Positions 8,900 through 17,728 of a stretch of 36,672 bases of DNA are shown piece by piece. Source of the DNA: Acidimicrobiia bacterium. Lineage in GTDB: Bacteria; Actinomycetota; Acidimicrobiia; IMCC26256; JAENVU01. Each line of letters opens with the position of its first letter. Position 1 is the stretch's first letter. The position numbers and the translations under genes are program-made. Where the stretch lies: assembly GCA_025361725.1 (NCBI GenBank), contig JANYJV010000140.1, forward strand, positions 73,428-110,099, read 5' to 3'. A model generated the notes under the pieces. That model was not told the DNA's origin. It was given only the letters and a program-made list of their open reading frames with translations, and did not search any database.

Positions 8900-9730
8900 G
8901 ACGAGGTTGGCGAGTCGCGAGAGTCCCTCGACGGCATCCGGTGAGCGCTTCCACGGCGACACGATCAGCCGAGTGACGCCGAGCGCTTCGAAACGTTCGA
9001 CGTCGGACCGAGACTCGATCCGCGCGCCGAGACAGATCTGAAAACCCTCGGTCGCGAGCCCGGCCGCGTGCCGAAACTCGAGCAATTGACCGACCGACGC
9101 AGCGGCCGACTCGACGGTGTGCCCCATCCCGATCCAACCGTCGCCCAGTCGCGCCGCGCGGCGGAGTGCGGCCGCACTCTCGCCACCGACGAGTATCGGC
9201 GGCCACGGTTTCTGCATGGGCTTCGGTTCGAACGCCACGGCTTCGAAGTCGAAGAACTCGCCGTGGTGCTCGACCGTGGGCTCGGACCACAAGCGCTTCG
9301 CCACCCCGATGATCTCGTCGACGCGGCGGCCGCGGGTCGAGAAGTCGAGCCCCGCCGCAATCCACTCTTGCTCGAGCCAACTCGCGCCGATCCCGAACTC
9401 GAAGCGGCCACCACTCAGGATGTCCAAGGTCGCGACGGCGCGCGCCGAGACGAACGGGTGCCGCAGACCGATGTTGTACACGTGCGTGCCGAGGCGGATG
9501 GTGGTGGTGCGAGCGGCGATGAACGCGAGATAGGTGAAGGCGTCGAGGACCGGCGTGTCCGCCGGGACCGGCGGATGATCTTCACCGGACCGCGGAGAGC
9601 GAGACATCACCACCGGGAACACCAAGTGTTCCGGCAACCACACCGACTCGTACCCGAGCCGCTCGGCTGCGTCGACACACTCGAGGTGGAAGTGCGGGTT
9701 GAGCGCACCCAGCGCAACGCCGAACTTCAC
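8891..9730 (-). CDS. LLM class F420-dependent oxidoreductase
   Basis: VKFGVALG.., ESVWLPEHLVFP, RIRLGT-like TTIRLGTHVYNIGLRHP, GGRFEFGIGASWLEQEW; GTG start. Confidence 0.9.
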   Translation of the reverse strand: MKFGVALGALNPHFHLECVDAAERLGYESVWLPEHLVFPVVMSRSPRSGEDHPPVPADTPVLDAFTYLAFIAARTTTIRLGTHVYNIGLRHPFVSARAVATLDILSGGRFEFGIGASWLEQEWIAAGLDFSTRGRRVDEIIGVAKRLWSEPTVEHHGEFFDFEAVAFEPKPMQKPWPPILVGGESAAALRRAARLGDGWIGMGHTVESAAASVGQLLEFRHAAGLATEGFQICLGARIESRSDVERFEALGVTRLIVSPWKRSPDAVEGLSRLANLVSL

Positions 9731-10506
9731 GTCGTGAACGTCCCGTCGTCCGTTCGCCGCCAACCACCGGCCGCGTGGTTGCCGCCGTCCACGTGCAGGG
9801 TTGTGCCGGTCATGAATCCGGAAAGGTTCTCGTTCGCAAGGAAGACGACGGCCGCCGCAACATCGTCCACGTGCCCCGCCCGCGGCAACGGGGTCCGCAC
9901 CGGAATGGGACCGATGCCCGGGGTCGGGATCACGTCTGGGGCCACGGCATTCACGCGGATGAAGCGACTACCGAGTTCGAGGGCCAGGGTGTGGGTGAGG
10001 TTCGCCACCGCGGCCTTCATCGCGCTGTAGACGGCGTAGCCGGGAGCAGCACGATGAGCCTCGATCGACGTGATGTTGATGATCGACCCCCCGGTGTCAG
10101 GCATGTGCGGCACCACCGCCCGGACGAAGTTGGTCACGCTCTGGAAGTTCTCCCGCACCAACGCGTCCTGGCCGTTGTCGGTGACATCGAGGAACTCGGC
10201 GGCGAATCCCCCACCAGCGTTGTTCACCAGGATCTCGATCGTTCCGAATCGTGCGACCACTTCACCCACCCAGGTGCGCACCGCGTCGCCATCTCGGACG
10301 TCCAGCACTCCGGGATAGACGTCACCACCGTCAGCCTCGATCTCCGCGACACACTTCGCGAGGTTCAACTCGTCTCGATCGCAGACCGCGACCGTCGCAC
10401 CAAATGCTGCGAGCGCCTCCGCGCAGGCTCGGCCGATCCCAACCGCGGCACCGGTCACGATCGCGACGGTGCCGTCGAGGTGAACTGATTCGGGAGAGAG
10501 CGTCAC
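9727..10506 (-). CDS. SDR family NAD(P)-dependent oxidoreductase
   Basis: VTGAAVGIGRA, LVNNAGGG, YAVYSAMKAA (YxxxK), C-terminal LHVDGG; overlaps LLM gene start by GTGA. Confidence 0.92.
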   Translation of the reverse strand: MTLSPESVHLDGTVAIVTGAAVGIGRACAEALAAFGATVAVCDRDELNLAKCVAEIEADGGDVYPGVLDVRDGDAVRTWVGEVVARFGTIEILVNNAGGGFAAEFLDVTDNGQDALVRENFQSVTNFVRAVVPHMPDTGGSIINITSIEAHRAAPGYAVYSAMKAAVANLTHTLALELGSRFIRVNAVAPDVIPTPGIGPIPVRTPLPRAGHVDDVAAAVVFLANENLSGFMTGTTLHVDGGNHAAGGWRRTDDGTFTT

Positions 10507-10567
10507 GGGCGCAGACGCTATCGCCGCCGTACGATTCTCGAACCGGAACCACCCAGGAGGTTGACGA

Positions 10568-11368
10568 ATGGCGTATTCGGTCAAGGACAAGCACGTGCTC
10601 GTGACGGGCGCGTCCACCGGAATCGGCGCCGCACTCGCCATCGGCTTCGCCCAGGCCGGCGCAACGGTCGGCATCTGTGCGCGCCGAGAGCAGGAACTGG
10701 CCGAGGTACTCGCCGAGGTCCGGGAGCATGCGCCGGAGTCACGCATGTGGATCATCGATCTCGACGACCTCGACGGGCTGGATGACTTCGCCGCGGAGGT
10801 CAGTATCGAACTCGGTGGCCTCGATGTCCTGGTCAACAACGCCGGCATCCCCAAGCGCAAGCACGTCCTCGCGCTCACGCCCGAGATCGTCGAAGCCGTG
10901 ATGCGGATCAACTACTTCTCGCCGGTTCGTCTCACCCTCGCGTTTCTCCCCGAGCTGATTGAACGCTCAGGCCGGATCGTGAACATCTCTTCCGTTGCTG
11001 CTCGGCTGGGTCCGCCGGGCGAAGCTGCGTACACCGCCTCCAAGGCTGCACTCACCGGTTTCTCCGAATCCATGCAGGTGGATCTGGGCATCGCCGGTCA
11101 CGATGTCGGCGTGCACGTGGTGAACCCGGGCGTGATCGACACGCGTCTGTTTCACCTGCCGGACAACGACCCGTCACTTGCGCAGATCGAAGCGCTGCCG
11201 ACCCGAGCGATGGTGGACCCGGTCCTCACGGCATTGGACGACGGCACCTTCGAGATCTACGTGCCCGGCTGGTTCGCCGACGTGGTCGGTGGCAAGTTCC
11301 CCGACACCGGCGCATTCCTCGCCGGCACGGTCTCCTGGGCCAGGGATCAGGCCGCAACGACCCCCTGA
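10568..11368 (+). CDS. SDR family NAD(P)-dependent oxidoreductase
   Basis: VTGASTGIGAA, LVNNAGIP, ISSVAA, YTASKAA; strong SD AGGAGG upstream. Confidence 0.92.
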   Translation: MAYSVKDKHVLVTGASTGIGAALAIGFAQAGATVGICARREQELAEVLAEVREHAPESRMWIIDLDDLDGLDDFAAEVSIELGGLDVLVNNAGIPKRKHVLALTPEIVEAVMRINYFSPVRLTLAFLPELIERSGRIVNISSVAARLGPPGEAAYTASKAALTGFSESMQVDLGIAGHDVGVHVVNPGVIDTRLFHLPDNDPSLAQIEALPTRAMVDPVLTALDDGTFEIYVPGWFADVVGGKFPDTGAFLAGTVSWARDQAATTP

Positions 11369-11378
11369 CGTCCGTTTC

Positions 11379-11417
11379 GGCGTCCTGAAGTGCTGCCCCA
11401 CAGCACTTCAGGACGCC
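11379..11417. repeat. Palindrome H3: 17-bp perfect arms GGCGTCCTGAAGTGCTG / CAGCACTTCAGGACGCC, 5-nt loop
   Basis: Read directly; contains the stop codon of the AbiEi-like ORF; near-identical to 12397-12443. Confidence 0.92.
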
Positions 11418-12349
11418 AAAATCGTGGAGCGGTCCCTGAGGGCGACCCGGAGGGCGCCGATGAAGTGACGCCCGCCGTCGGCGAGATCGGACGTGACGGC
11501 AGTGATCGGCAACCAGTGCGCTTGGATGAGCCGATGACGACGGTTCGAATCCGCTGCGGTCGCGACGAAACCAGTGTGAAACTCGTCGGAGTCGTATTCG
11601 ATGGTGATCCGAGCGTCCGGGTACGAGAGGTCGACTCGACCGATGAACTCCAAGCCGTCGTAGATCTTGAACTGGCGCGTCGGGTCGGGTAGACCAGCGT
11701 CCCGGATGAGCTGCATCACGATCGTTTCGCGCTCGCTTTCGGTCGGTACTGTCGGCGCCGCCAGGCGAGCCTGCACCAGGGTTCGGAGTGTCCGCACTCC
11801 GGGCCGACCTGAGCGCGCCAACCGGGCGATCGCACGATCCAAGTCAGCCAACGTGGTCAGTTCCCGGCGCAGTGCATTCTCGAGTGCGAGTTCGACAGTA
11901 CGAAACCCGCGCACTGCGCCGAGGTCCAAAAGCGTTCGTTCGATGGTCGTGACCGGAATTGCGCCGATCATCGTGACGTCGGCGTCGGTCAGCGCCTTGG
12001 TCTCGTGCACACGAACACCGTCGAGTCGGGAACGACGCCACCGAGGACACGAGATCTCGAGGAGCGTTGCGCTCCCTCCCGGACAACCGTAGAGCCATGT
12101 CGCCGCTCGATGAGAGACGGCCGCTCTCGACCCCGCGGCCAGGCAGACGGTCAGGAGACGGCCTTCATGAGTGTCCGGGCTACCGGCGAAGCGCAGGACG
12201 GTTTCGTAATCGCTCAACCACTCCCCCCGGGCGCGTCGCTGCCGGATCTGGGAGTAGGTAAAGCCGGCGGACAGTGCGTCCGCGACCAGAAAGAGCCCGT
12301 GACGCTGGGCAGCGAACGCAGCAAGTGTGCGTGTCGGTTGGTGTCCCAT
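11408..12349 (-). CDS. AbiEi-type winged-helix antitoxin-like protein with C-terminal DUF559/Vsr-like nuclease-fold domain
   Basis: N-terminal GLFLVADALSAGFTYSQIRQRRARGEWLSDY...; C-terminal GRVDLSYPDARITIEYDSDEFHTG...DSNRRHRLIQAHWLPITAVTSDL; start at 12349 or 12379. Confidence 0.78.
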   Translation of the reverse strand: MGHQPTRTLAAFAAQRHGLFLVADALSAGFTYSQIRQRRARGEWLSDYETVLRFAGSPDTHEGRLLTVCLAAGSRAAVSHRAATWLYGCPGGSATLLEISCPRWRRSRLDGVRVHETKALTDADVTMIGAIPVTTIERTLLDLGAVRGFRTVELALENALRRELTTLADLDRAIARLARSGRPGVRTLRTLVQARLAAPTVPTESERETIVMQLIRDAGLPDPTRQFKIYDGLEFIGRVDLSYPDARITIEYDSDEFHTGFVATAADSNRRHRLIQAHWLPITAVTSDLADGGRHFIGALRVALRDRSTILAS

Positions 12350-12396
12350 CCGTCGTATTCGAGCACTTGGGTGCGACATCGACGCTCGACGCCCGC

Positions 12397-12443
12397 TTTT
12401 GGCGTCCTGAAGTGCTGTGTCACAGCACTTCTGGACGCCAAAA
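12397..12443. repeat. Palindrome H4: 23-nt arms TTTTGGCGTCCTGAAGTGCTGTG / CACAGCACTTCTGGACGCCAAAA
   Basis: 22/23 complementary; shares GGCGTCCTGAAGTGCTG arm with H3; lies just upstream of the AbiEi-like ORF. Confidence 0.92.
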
Positions 12444-12471
12444 CGGTGAAGGGGTTGCTGGAGCGCCGGGC

Positions 12472-13239
12472 TCAGTCGAAGAGGTCGGGTTGTTCGGCGG
12501 TGACGACGTCCCAGAGGGGTTGGAACGAGAAACGACCGGCGACGTGAGAACCCACCTGCTCAGCCGTGCGAGCCGCCATCTCCGGGCCAATGAGCACCGG
12601 GGTACCCGCCGCCTCGGCCAATAACTGCGCCTGACAGGACCGCTCCATCGTGATGAACCACCACACCGCCTCCTCGACGGAATGGCCGACGGTCAATAGC
12701 CCGTGGTTTCGCAGGATCACGGCCTTGTTCTCGCCGAGCGCCCCACCGATACGCCGGCCCTCCTCGACGTCGAGGACAACACCGGTGAAGTCGTCGAACA
12801 GCCCGTGATCGTCGAAGAAGGCGCACGCGTCCTGGGTGATCGGGTCCAGGCGACGGCCGAGGGACGACCACGACTTGCCGTAGATCGAATGTGAATGTGC
12901 CGCCGCGATCACGTCAGGCCGGGCCGCGTGCACCTGCGAGTGGATCGCGAATGCGGCACCGTTCACCGGCGCGTTCCCCTCGACGACCTCGCCGGTGTGA
13001 CTCACCAGCAGGAGATCCGAAACCCGGATCTGCTTGAAGCTCTTGCCGAATGGGTTGACCCAGAAGTGGTCTTCGAGTTCGGGATCCCGGGCCGTGATGT
13101 GCCCGGCGACGCCCTCGTCGAATCCGAACTTGCCGAACAATCGGAACCCGGCGGCGAGCCGCTGCTTGCGGTATAGCCGTTCCTCCTCGATCGTACGGTT
13201 CTCCGGGAACGTCGGGATCTCGATATCAGTCGTCGCCAT
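12472..13239 (-). CDS. Class II aldolase/adducin family protein
   Basis: GVAGHITARDP, AAHSHSIYGKSWSSLGR, AVILRNHGLLTVGHSVEEA. Confidence 0.92.
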   Translation of the reverse strand: MATTDIEIPTFPENRTIEEERLYRKQRLAAGFRLFGKFGFDEGVAGHITARDPELEDHFWVNPFGKSFKQIRVSDLLLVSHTGEVVEGNAPVNGAAFAIHSQVHAARPDVIAAAHSHSIYGKSWSSLGRRLDPITQDACAFFDDHGLFDDFTGVVLDVEEGRRIGGALGENKAVILRNHGLLTVGHSVEEAVWWFITMERSCQAQLLAEAAGTPVLIGPEMAARTAEQVGSHVAGRFSFQPLWDVVTAEQPDLFD

Positions 13240-13347
13240 GCTCAAAAGGTTACGCCTCGGTGAGCATCCTGGATGGGTCCCGCACCCGCCGCGCACCGTG
13301 GTCGGAGAGAGCACCCGGCGACGTACGTCGTGTGCAACGGTATTCAC

Positions 13348-13869
13348 ATGGCGACGAACCCACCACTGACCTGCCCAGCGTGCCGAGCGATCGATCGAGC
13401 GGACGGCGTCGAAGACGGCAACCTCTACAAGATCGGGCACTATCAATTTCGCCGAGAAAGTGTCCTACTTCGAAAGGTCATGCGCGCCCAGGACCGGGTC
13501 GCCGATCGAATCACCAACTTCGCCGGATCCCTGCGCTTCGTCTACATCCACACGGCATGGTTCGCCATCTGGATCGCGTTCAACGTCGGCGTCTTCGGCG
13601 TCGGCCGCGAGTTCGACAAGTTCCCGTTCGGTCTTCTGACGATGGTCGTGAGCCTCGAAGCGATCTTCTTGGCGACGTTCGTCATGGTCACCCAGAATCG
13701 TCAGGGTCGCCGGTCGGACATCCGCAGCGACCTGGACTTCGAGACAAACCTGCGTTCCGAGATCTGGTCCGTCCACATTGGCCAAGCGCTCGGCATCGAC
13801 GTCGAACACGTCGAAGAAATTGTTCGCCAGGCGGTGAGCGGCGCTCGCGCGGAACTAGAGGGGAACTGA
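13348..13869 (+). CDS. DUF1003 domain membrane protein
   Basis: RVADRITNFAGSLRFVYIHTAWFAIWIAFNVG...FPFGLLTMVVSLEAIFLATFVMVTQNRQ two-TM pattern typical of DUF1003. Confidence 0.85.
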   Translation: MATNPPLTCPACRAIDRADGVEDGNLYKIGHYQFRRESVLLRKVMRAQDRVADRITNFAGSLRFVYIHTAWFAIWIAFNVGVFGVGREFDKFPFGLLTMVVSLEAIFLATFVMVTQNRQGRRSDIRSDLDFETNLRSEIWSVHIGQALGIDVEHVEEIVRQAVSGARAELEGN

Positions 13870-13877
13870 GCCCCCGC

Positions 13878-15374
13878 TTATGGCCGACCCGAATGTTTCG
13901 ACGGTCGTCGGAGGTCCGAGAGGTCGTGCTTCACCACAGTGTTGCGATCCGCCACCGAACTCCCGAGCGCAAACTGCGGCCACGCGCCGGAAATCTCTTG
14001 GCGGCTGCGTTCACTCCACTCCCGAGACAGTGGGCTCCGGGTCTTGTGGAAGTTGAGCGCGAAGCCGCCGGTGTAGAGGCGGAGGAGCGAGAACCCTCCG
14101 GGGTACTCCTTGACCGCGGCAATCTCCTGCAATGTCACCGCCGGCGCCAGCGGACTCACTGTTCGCTTGTTCCGATGGGTGTGACCGGCGTGGTGGAGGA
14201 ACAGGCCCGGACTCTTCGCGTAGTCGCCGAGAACGGTCGCCGTCTGCGTGGTGTCGAGGGTGTTGCTCGGTGTGATCGGGAACGGGCTCTCCTTCACGAT
14301 CAACGGGTGATGACCGAACACCATCATCGGTTGGTTCTGATGCTTGGCCAGCTCGGAGCGGAACCATTCGAACTGATCGGTTGAGAGTGCGCCCGGATCG
14401 CTGCCGCGCCCGGCCTTGTCGTACGTGTCGATCCCGAGCACGCGGAGGCCGTCGAGTGAGCGACTGAAGTACGTCGGTTGGTCACCGGGAAAGAACTGAT
14501 CATGGAAGCAGTCGTTGCCCTCCCACGCCCCGACCCGGCACTGCGCGTACTCAGTACCCGCGTGGGATCGATCGTGGTTGCCACGCGTCACGAAGTAGTC
14601 GTGCTGATGGCGACCGAACCGGTTGAGGAGCTTGCCCGCGCGGCTGAGGTCGAGGGGCACCGCTTCGGCGGTGATGTCGCCGGCGGCGAACAGGTACCGC
14701 GCCCCGGCGTCGCGAGCGTCCTCGACCATGGACTCGAGCATGACCTCGGGATACGGCGGTCGGCCGGGAAGCTGGCTCACGCCCTTGATCTGCGGAATAC
14801 CTCCGACCAACCCGGCCTGGGTCTCGCCCATATGCAGGTCGTTGCACAACGCGATCGAGAACAGGAACCGGCCCGGCGGCGGCTTCGGCACCGTGAAGGA
14901 ATACGGACCACCCGCAGCCAGACCGAAGTCCGACGTGCCGACGGCGTTACCGGCGATCAGGTCGAACGGCGTCGGTCGGGCGTCGGTTCCCTGCGAGCGG
15001 GCCCGGTAGTAGTAGGTCTCCCCCGGCTCCAAGCCCGTGAGTTCGACGACGTGGTACGGCGTGTCGTCACCGCGGCTCCGAGTCGTCCGCCGCAAGCGAT
15101 CGGGGTGCGTTCCCCACTGCACCTCACCATCGGAGCGAGCGGGTTCCATGCGACCCAAGCCGTCGTCGGTCCCCGGGTGACCCGTGTACCACGTGATGAC
15201 GGCGGAGCCCTCGGTCAAGGTGACCAGCTCGAGGTTGACGGCTGCGACCGACGTCCGTGCCGACCGAGATTGGGTGACGCCTGTGAGTAGTTGGCGCCGG
15301 GCGAGGAACGGCGACGCAGCGGCGACGCCGGACCACCGGAGAAACTCGCGGCGAGTGAAGTCGCAGCCGGGCAC
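13878..15374 (-). CDS. Tat-exported metallophosphoesterase, purple acid phosphatase-like
   Basis: TRREFLRWSGVAAASPFLA twin-arginine signal; Fn3/PAP-like N-domain; AAGDIT, RGNHDRSH, FGHHPLI, HHAGHTHRN motifs. Confidence 0.85.
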   Translation of the reverse strand: MPGCDFTRREFLRWSGVAAASPFLARRQLLTGVTQSRSARTSVAAVNLELVTLTEGSAVITWYTGHPGTDDGLGRMEPARSDGEVQWGTHPDRLRRTTRSRGDDTPYHVVELTGLEPGETYYYRARSQGTDARPTPFDLIAGNAVGTSDFGLAAGGPYSFTVPKPPPGRFLFSIALCNDLHMGETQAGLVGGIPQIKGVSQLPGRPPYPEVMLESMVEDARDAGARYLFAAGDITAEAVPLDLSRAGKLLNRFGRHQHDYFVTRGNHDRSHAGTEYAQCRVGAWEGNDCFHDQFFPGDQPTYFSRSLDGLRVLGIDTYDKAGRGSDPGALSTDQFEWFRSELAKHQNQPMMVFGHHPLIVKESPFPITPSNTLDTTQTATVLGDYAKSPGLFLHHAGHTHRNKRTVSPLAPAVTLQEIAAVKEYPGGFSLLRLYTGGFALNFHKTRSPLSREWSERSRQEISGAWPQFALGSSVADRNTVVKHDLSDLRRPSKHSGRP

Positions 15375-15375
15375 G

Positions 15376-16101
15376 TCAGCCGGCTTGCGTGCTGACGGCC
15401 TCGGCGGCCGTCGCCGCACCTTCAGGATCGAGGTATCGCCAACTCTGCACCCGCATGTCGTCGTCGAGTTCGTAGACGCGCGGTTGACCAGTGGGGATAT
15501 TGAGCTCGAGCACCTGCTCGGGCGTCATCCCTTCGAGGTGCATGGCCAGCCCGCGCAACGAGTTGCCGTGCGCGGCCACGAGGACCACGTGTCCGCCGAC
15601 GAGATCGGGAACGATTGCGTCGTACCAGCAGGGCAACATCCGGTTGATGACATCCGCGAGACATTCGGACTTCGGGATCGCGTCCGGCGGAATGGCTGCG
15701 TACCGTGGGTCCGCCGACACATCCCAGTCCAGCGGCGGCGGCGGAACGTCGAAGGAACGGCGCCAGATCTTGACCTTGGCGGCGCCGAACTCCTCGGTGG
15801 TCTGCTTCTTGTCCTTGCCCTGGAGCGCGCCGTAGTGACGCTCGTTCAGCCGCCACGACCGCCGCACCGGGACCCAACTCCGATCACACGCAGCCAGGCT
15901 CAGTTCCGCAGTACGGATCGCCCGCTTCTGCAACGACGTGTGGAGCACGGTCGGGAGGACGTCGTGTTCCGCGAGCAGCTCGCCGCCCCGCACCGCCTCC
16001 GCCTCGCCCTTCGCCGTGAGCCCCACATCGACCCACCCGGTGAAGAGGTTCGCCAGGTTCCACTCGCTCTGGCCGTGACGGAGCAGGATCAGCGTGGACA
16101 T
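15376..16101 (-). CDS. gpmA: 2,3-bisphosphoglycerate-dependent phosphoglycerate mutase
   Basis: [47 protein letters not shown]. Confidence 0.93.
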   Translation of the reverse strand: MSTLILLRHGQSEWNLANLFTGWVDVGLTAKGEAEAVRGGELLAEHDVLPTVLHTSLQKRAIRTAELSLAACDRSWVPVRRSWRLNERHYGALQGKDKKQTTEEFGAAKVKIWRRSFDVPPPPLDWDVSADPRYAAIPPDAIPKSECLADVINRMLPCWYDAIVPDLVGGHVVLVAAHGNSLRGLAMHLEGMTPEQVLELNIPTGQPRVYELDDDMRVQSWRYLDPEGAATAAEAVSTQAG

Positions 16102-16140
16102 GACGGAGCAGGTTAGAGGCCGGGCAGTTCGGTCAACGCG

Positions 16141-17610
16141 CTACGCCGGTCCGGGGAGACCGATGGTCTTGGTCTCGAGGTACTCCTCGAATCCGGCCAC
16201 CCCGTGCTCGCGACCCAAGCCGCTCTGCTTGTACCCGCCGAACGGCGAATCGGGGCCGAACCACTGCCCGCCGTTGACGGCGATGGTTCCGGTCCGGATG
16301 CGGCGGGCGACGCCGTAGGCACGCTCCAGGTCCGTGCCGTTCACCGCGCCCGACAGCCCGTACTTCGAGTTGTTCGCGATCCGCACCGCGTCGTCGTCGG
16401 TGTCGTAGGGAATCACCGCGAGGACCGGGCCGAAGACCTCCTCCTGCGCGAGCGCGGAGTCCGGGTCGACATCCACGAAGAGGGTCGGCTCGACGTAAAA
16501 CCCCTTCTCCAGATGCGCCGGCCGGCCACCACCGACGACGAGTCGAGCACCATCGGCTTTGGCCTGCTCGATGTGGCTGAGCACGCGCTCGCGCTGGCGG
16601 GCGTTGATGAGCGGACCCTGGAGGTTCTCCGCATCACTGGGATCGCCGTACTTCCAGTTCTCGAACGCAGCCGTGAGCAGCTCGACCCCTTCGTCGTACC
16701 GCGAGCGAGGGAGGAGCATGCGGGTGGTAATCGCGCAGCCCTGGCCACCGTGCATGCACACCATGGCGCCGGCGCCGGCCTGGGCCTCGAGGTCGGCATC
16801 GTCGAGAACGATGTTGGCGGACTTGCCTCCGAGCTCGAGGAAGACCCGCTTCAGAGTTTCCGCGCCGCGCGCCATGATCCGTTTGCCGACCGCGGTCGAT
16901 CCGGTGAACGAGACCATGTCCACGCGCGGGTCCGCGGTCAGCATCTCACCGACGTTGGCGGCGTCGGCGGACGTCACGATGTTCAGGACTCCGGCGGGAA
17001 TGTCGGTGTACTCCGCGACCAGCTTGCCGATGTGCGTCGCACTCCACGGCGTGTCCGGCGCCGGCTTCAGCACCACGGTGTTCCCGGCTGCGAGGGCGGG
17101 CACGATCTTCGAGAGGTTCAGCATGAACGGGAAGTTCCACGGCGTGATCGCCGCCACCACACCGATGGGCTCACGCACCACCCGCCGGGCACTGGTCATC
17201 CCGAAGAACTCATGCACCGGGAGGTCGTACTCCCACTCGACGCGGTCGATACAGTCGATGTCCCATTCCATGTCGTCGATGCAGCTGTCCTGCTGAACCG
17301 CGTACGTGAGCATCAACGGAGCACCGACCTCCGCCACGATCTGGGGTCGGAGCGTCTCCCGCTCCTTACCCAGCGCCTCGTGGAGTTGACGGAGACCGCG
17401 CTTGCGCAACTCCGGGTCGTTCGCCCACTCGGTGTCGTCGAATGCTCGACGCGCCGCGGCGATGGCACGCTCCATGTCGTCGGCGCCGCCGTCGGCAACC
17501 TGGCCGATTTCGGCTTCGGTCGCGGGGTTGATGTTGGCGTACGTCGCCCCCGACGCGGCATCAACGAGCTCACCGTCGATCAGCATGCGCGCTTCACCCG
17601 AGACCGTCAT
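16141..17610 (-). CDS. Aldehyde dehydrogenase family protein
   Basis: PWNFPFML, FTGSTAVGKRIM, LELGGKSANIVLDDAD, QGCAITTRML, EEVFGPVLAVIPYD. Confidence 0.93.
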   Translation of the reverse strand: MTVSGEARMLIDGELVDAASGATYANINPATEAEIGQVADGGADDMERAIAAARRAFDDTEWANDPELRKRGLRQLHEALGKERETLRPQIVAEVGAPLMLTYAVQQDSCIDDMEWDIDCIDRVEWEYDLPVHEFFGMTSARRVVREPIGVVAAITPWNFPFMLNLSKIVPALAAGNTVVLKPAPDTPWSATHIGKLVAEYTDIPAGVLNIVTSADAANVGEMLTADPRVDMVSFTGSTAVGKRIMARGAETLKRVFLELGGKSANIVLDDADLEAQAGAGAMVCMHGGQGCAITTRMLLPRSRYDEGVELLTAAFENWKYGDPSDAENLQGPLINARQRERVLSHIEQAKADGARLVVGGGRPAHLEKGFYVEPTLFVDVDPDSALAQEEVFGPVLAVIPYDTDDDAVRIANNSKYGLSGAVNGTDLERAYGVARRIRTGTIAVNGGQWFGPDSPFGGYKQSGLGREHGVAGFEEYLETKTIGLPGPA

Positions 17611-17728
17611 AGTTGCTCCTTCCGACGGGCCGACCGCACGACCGACCGCGGCGGCACACTACGCGACTTCCCAGAGTTCGGCGCGCAGATGGTCACGGCA
17701 TGCGGTGGGCGCGCCGTAGCATTTCCCC

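Noticed and set aside
12061-12075. Palindrome GGAGCG-TTG-CGCTCC within the AbiEi-like ORF
   Set aside because: Short, inside coding sequence and explainable by codon content; no second copy with context noted
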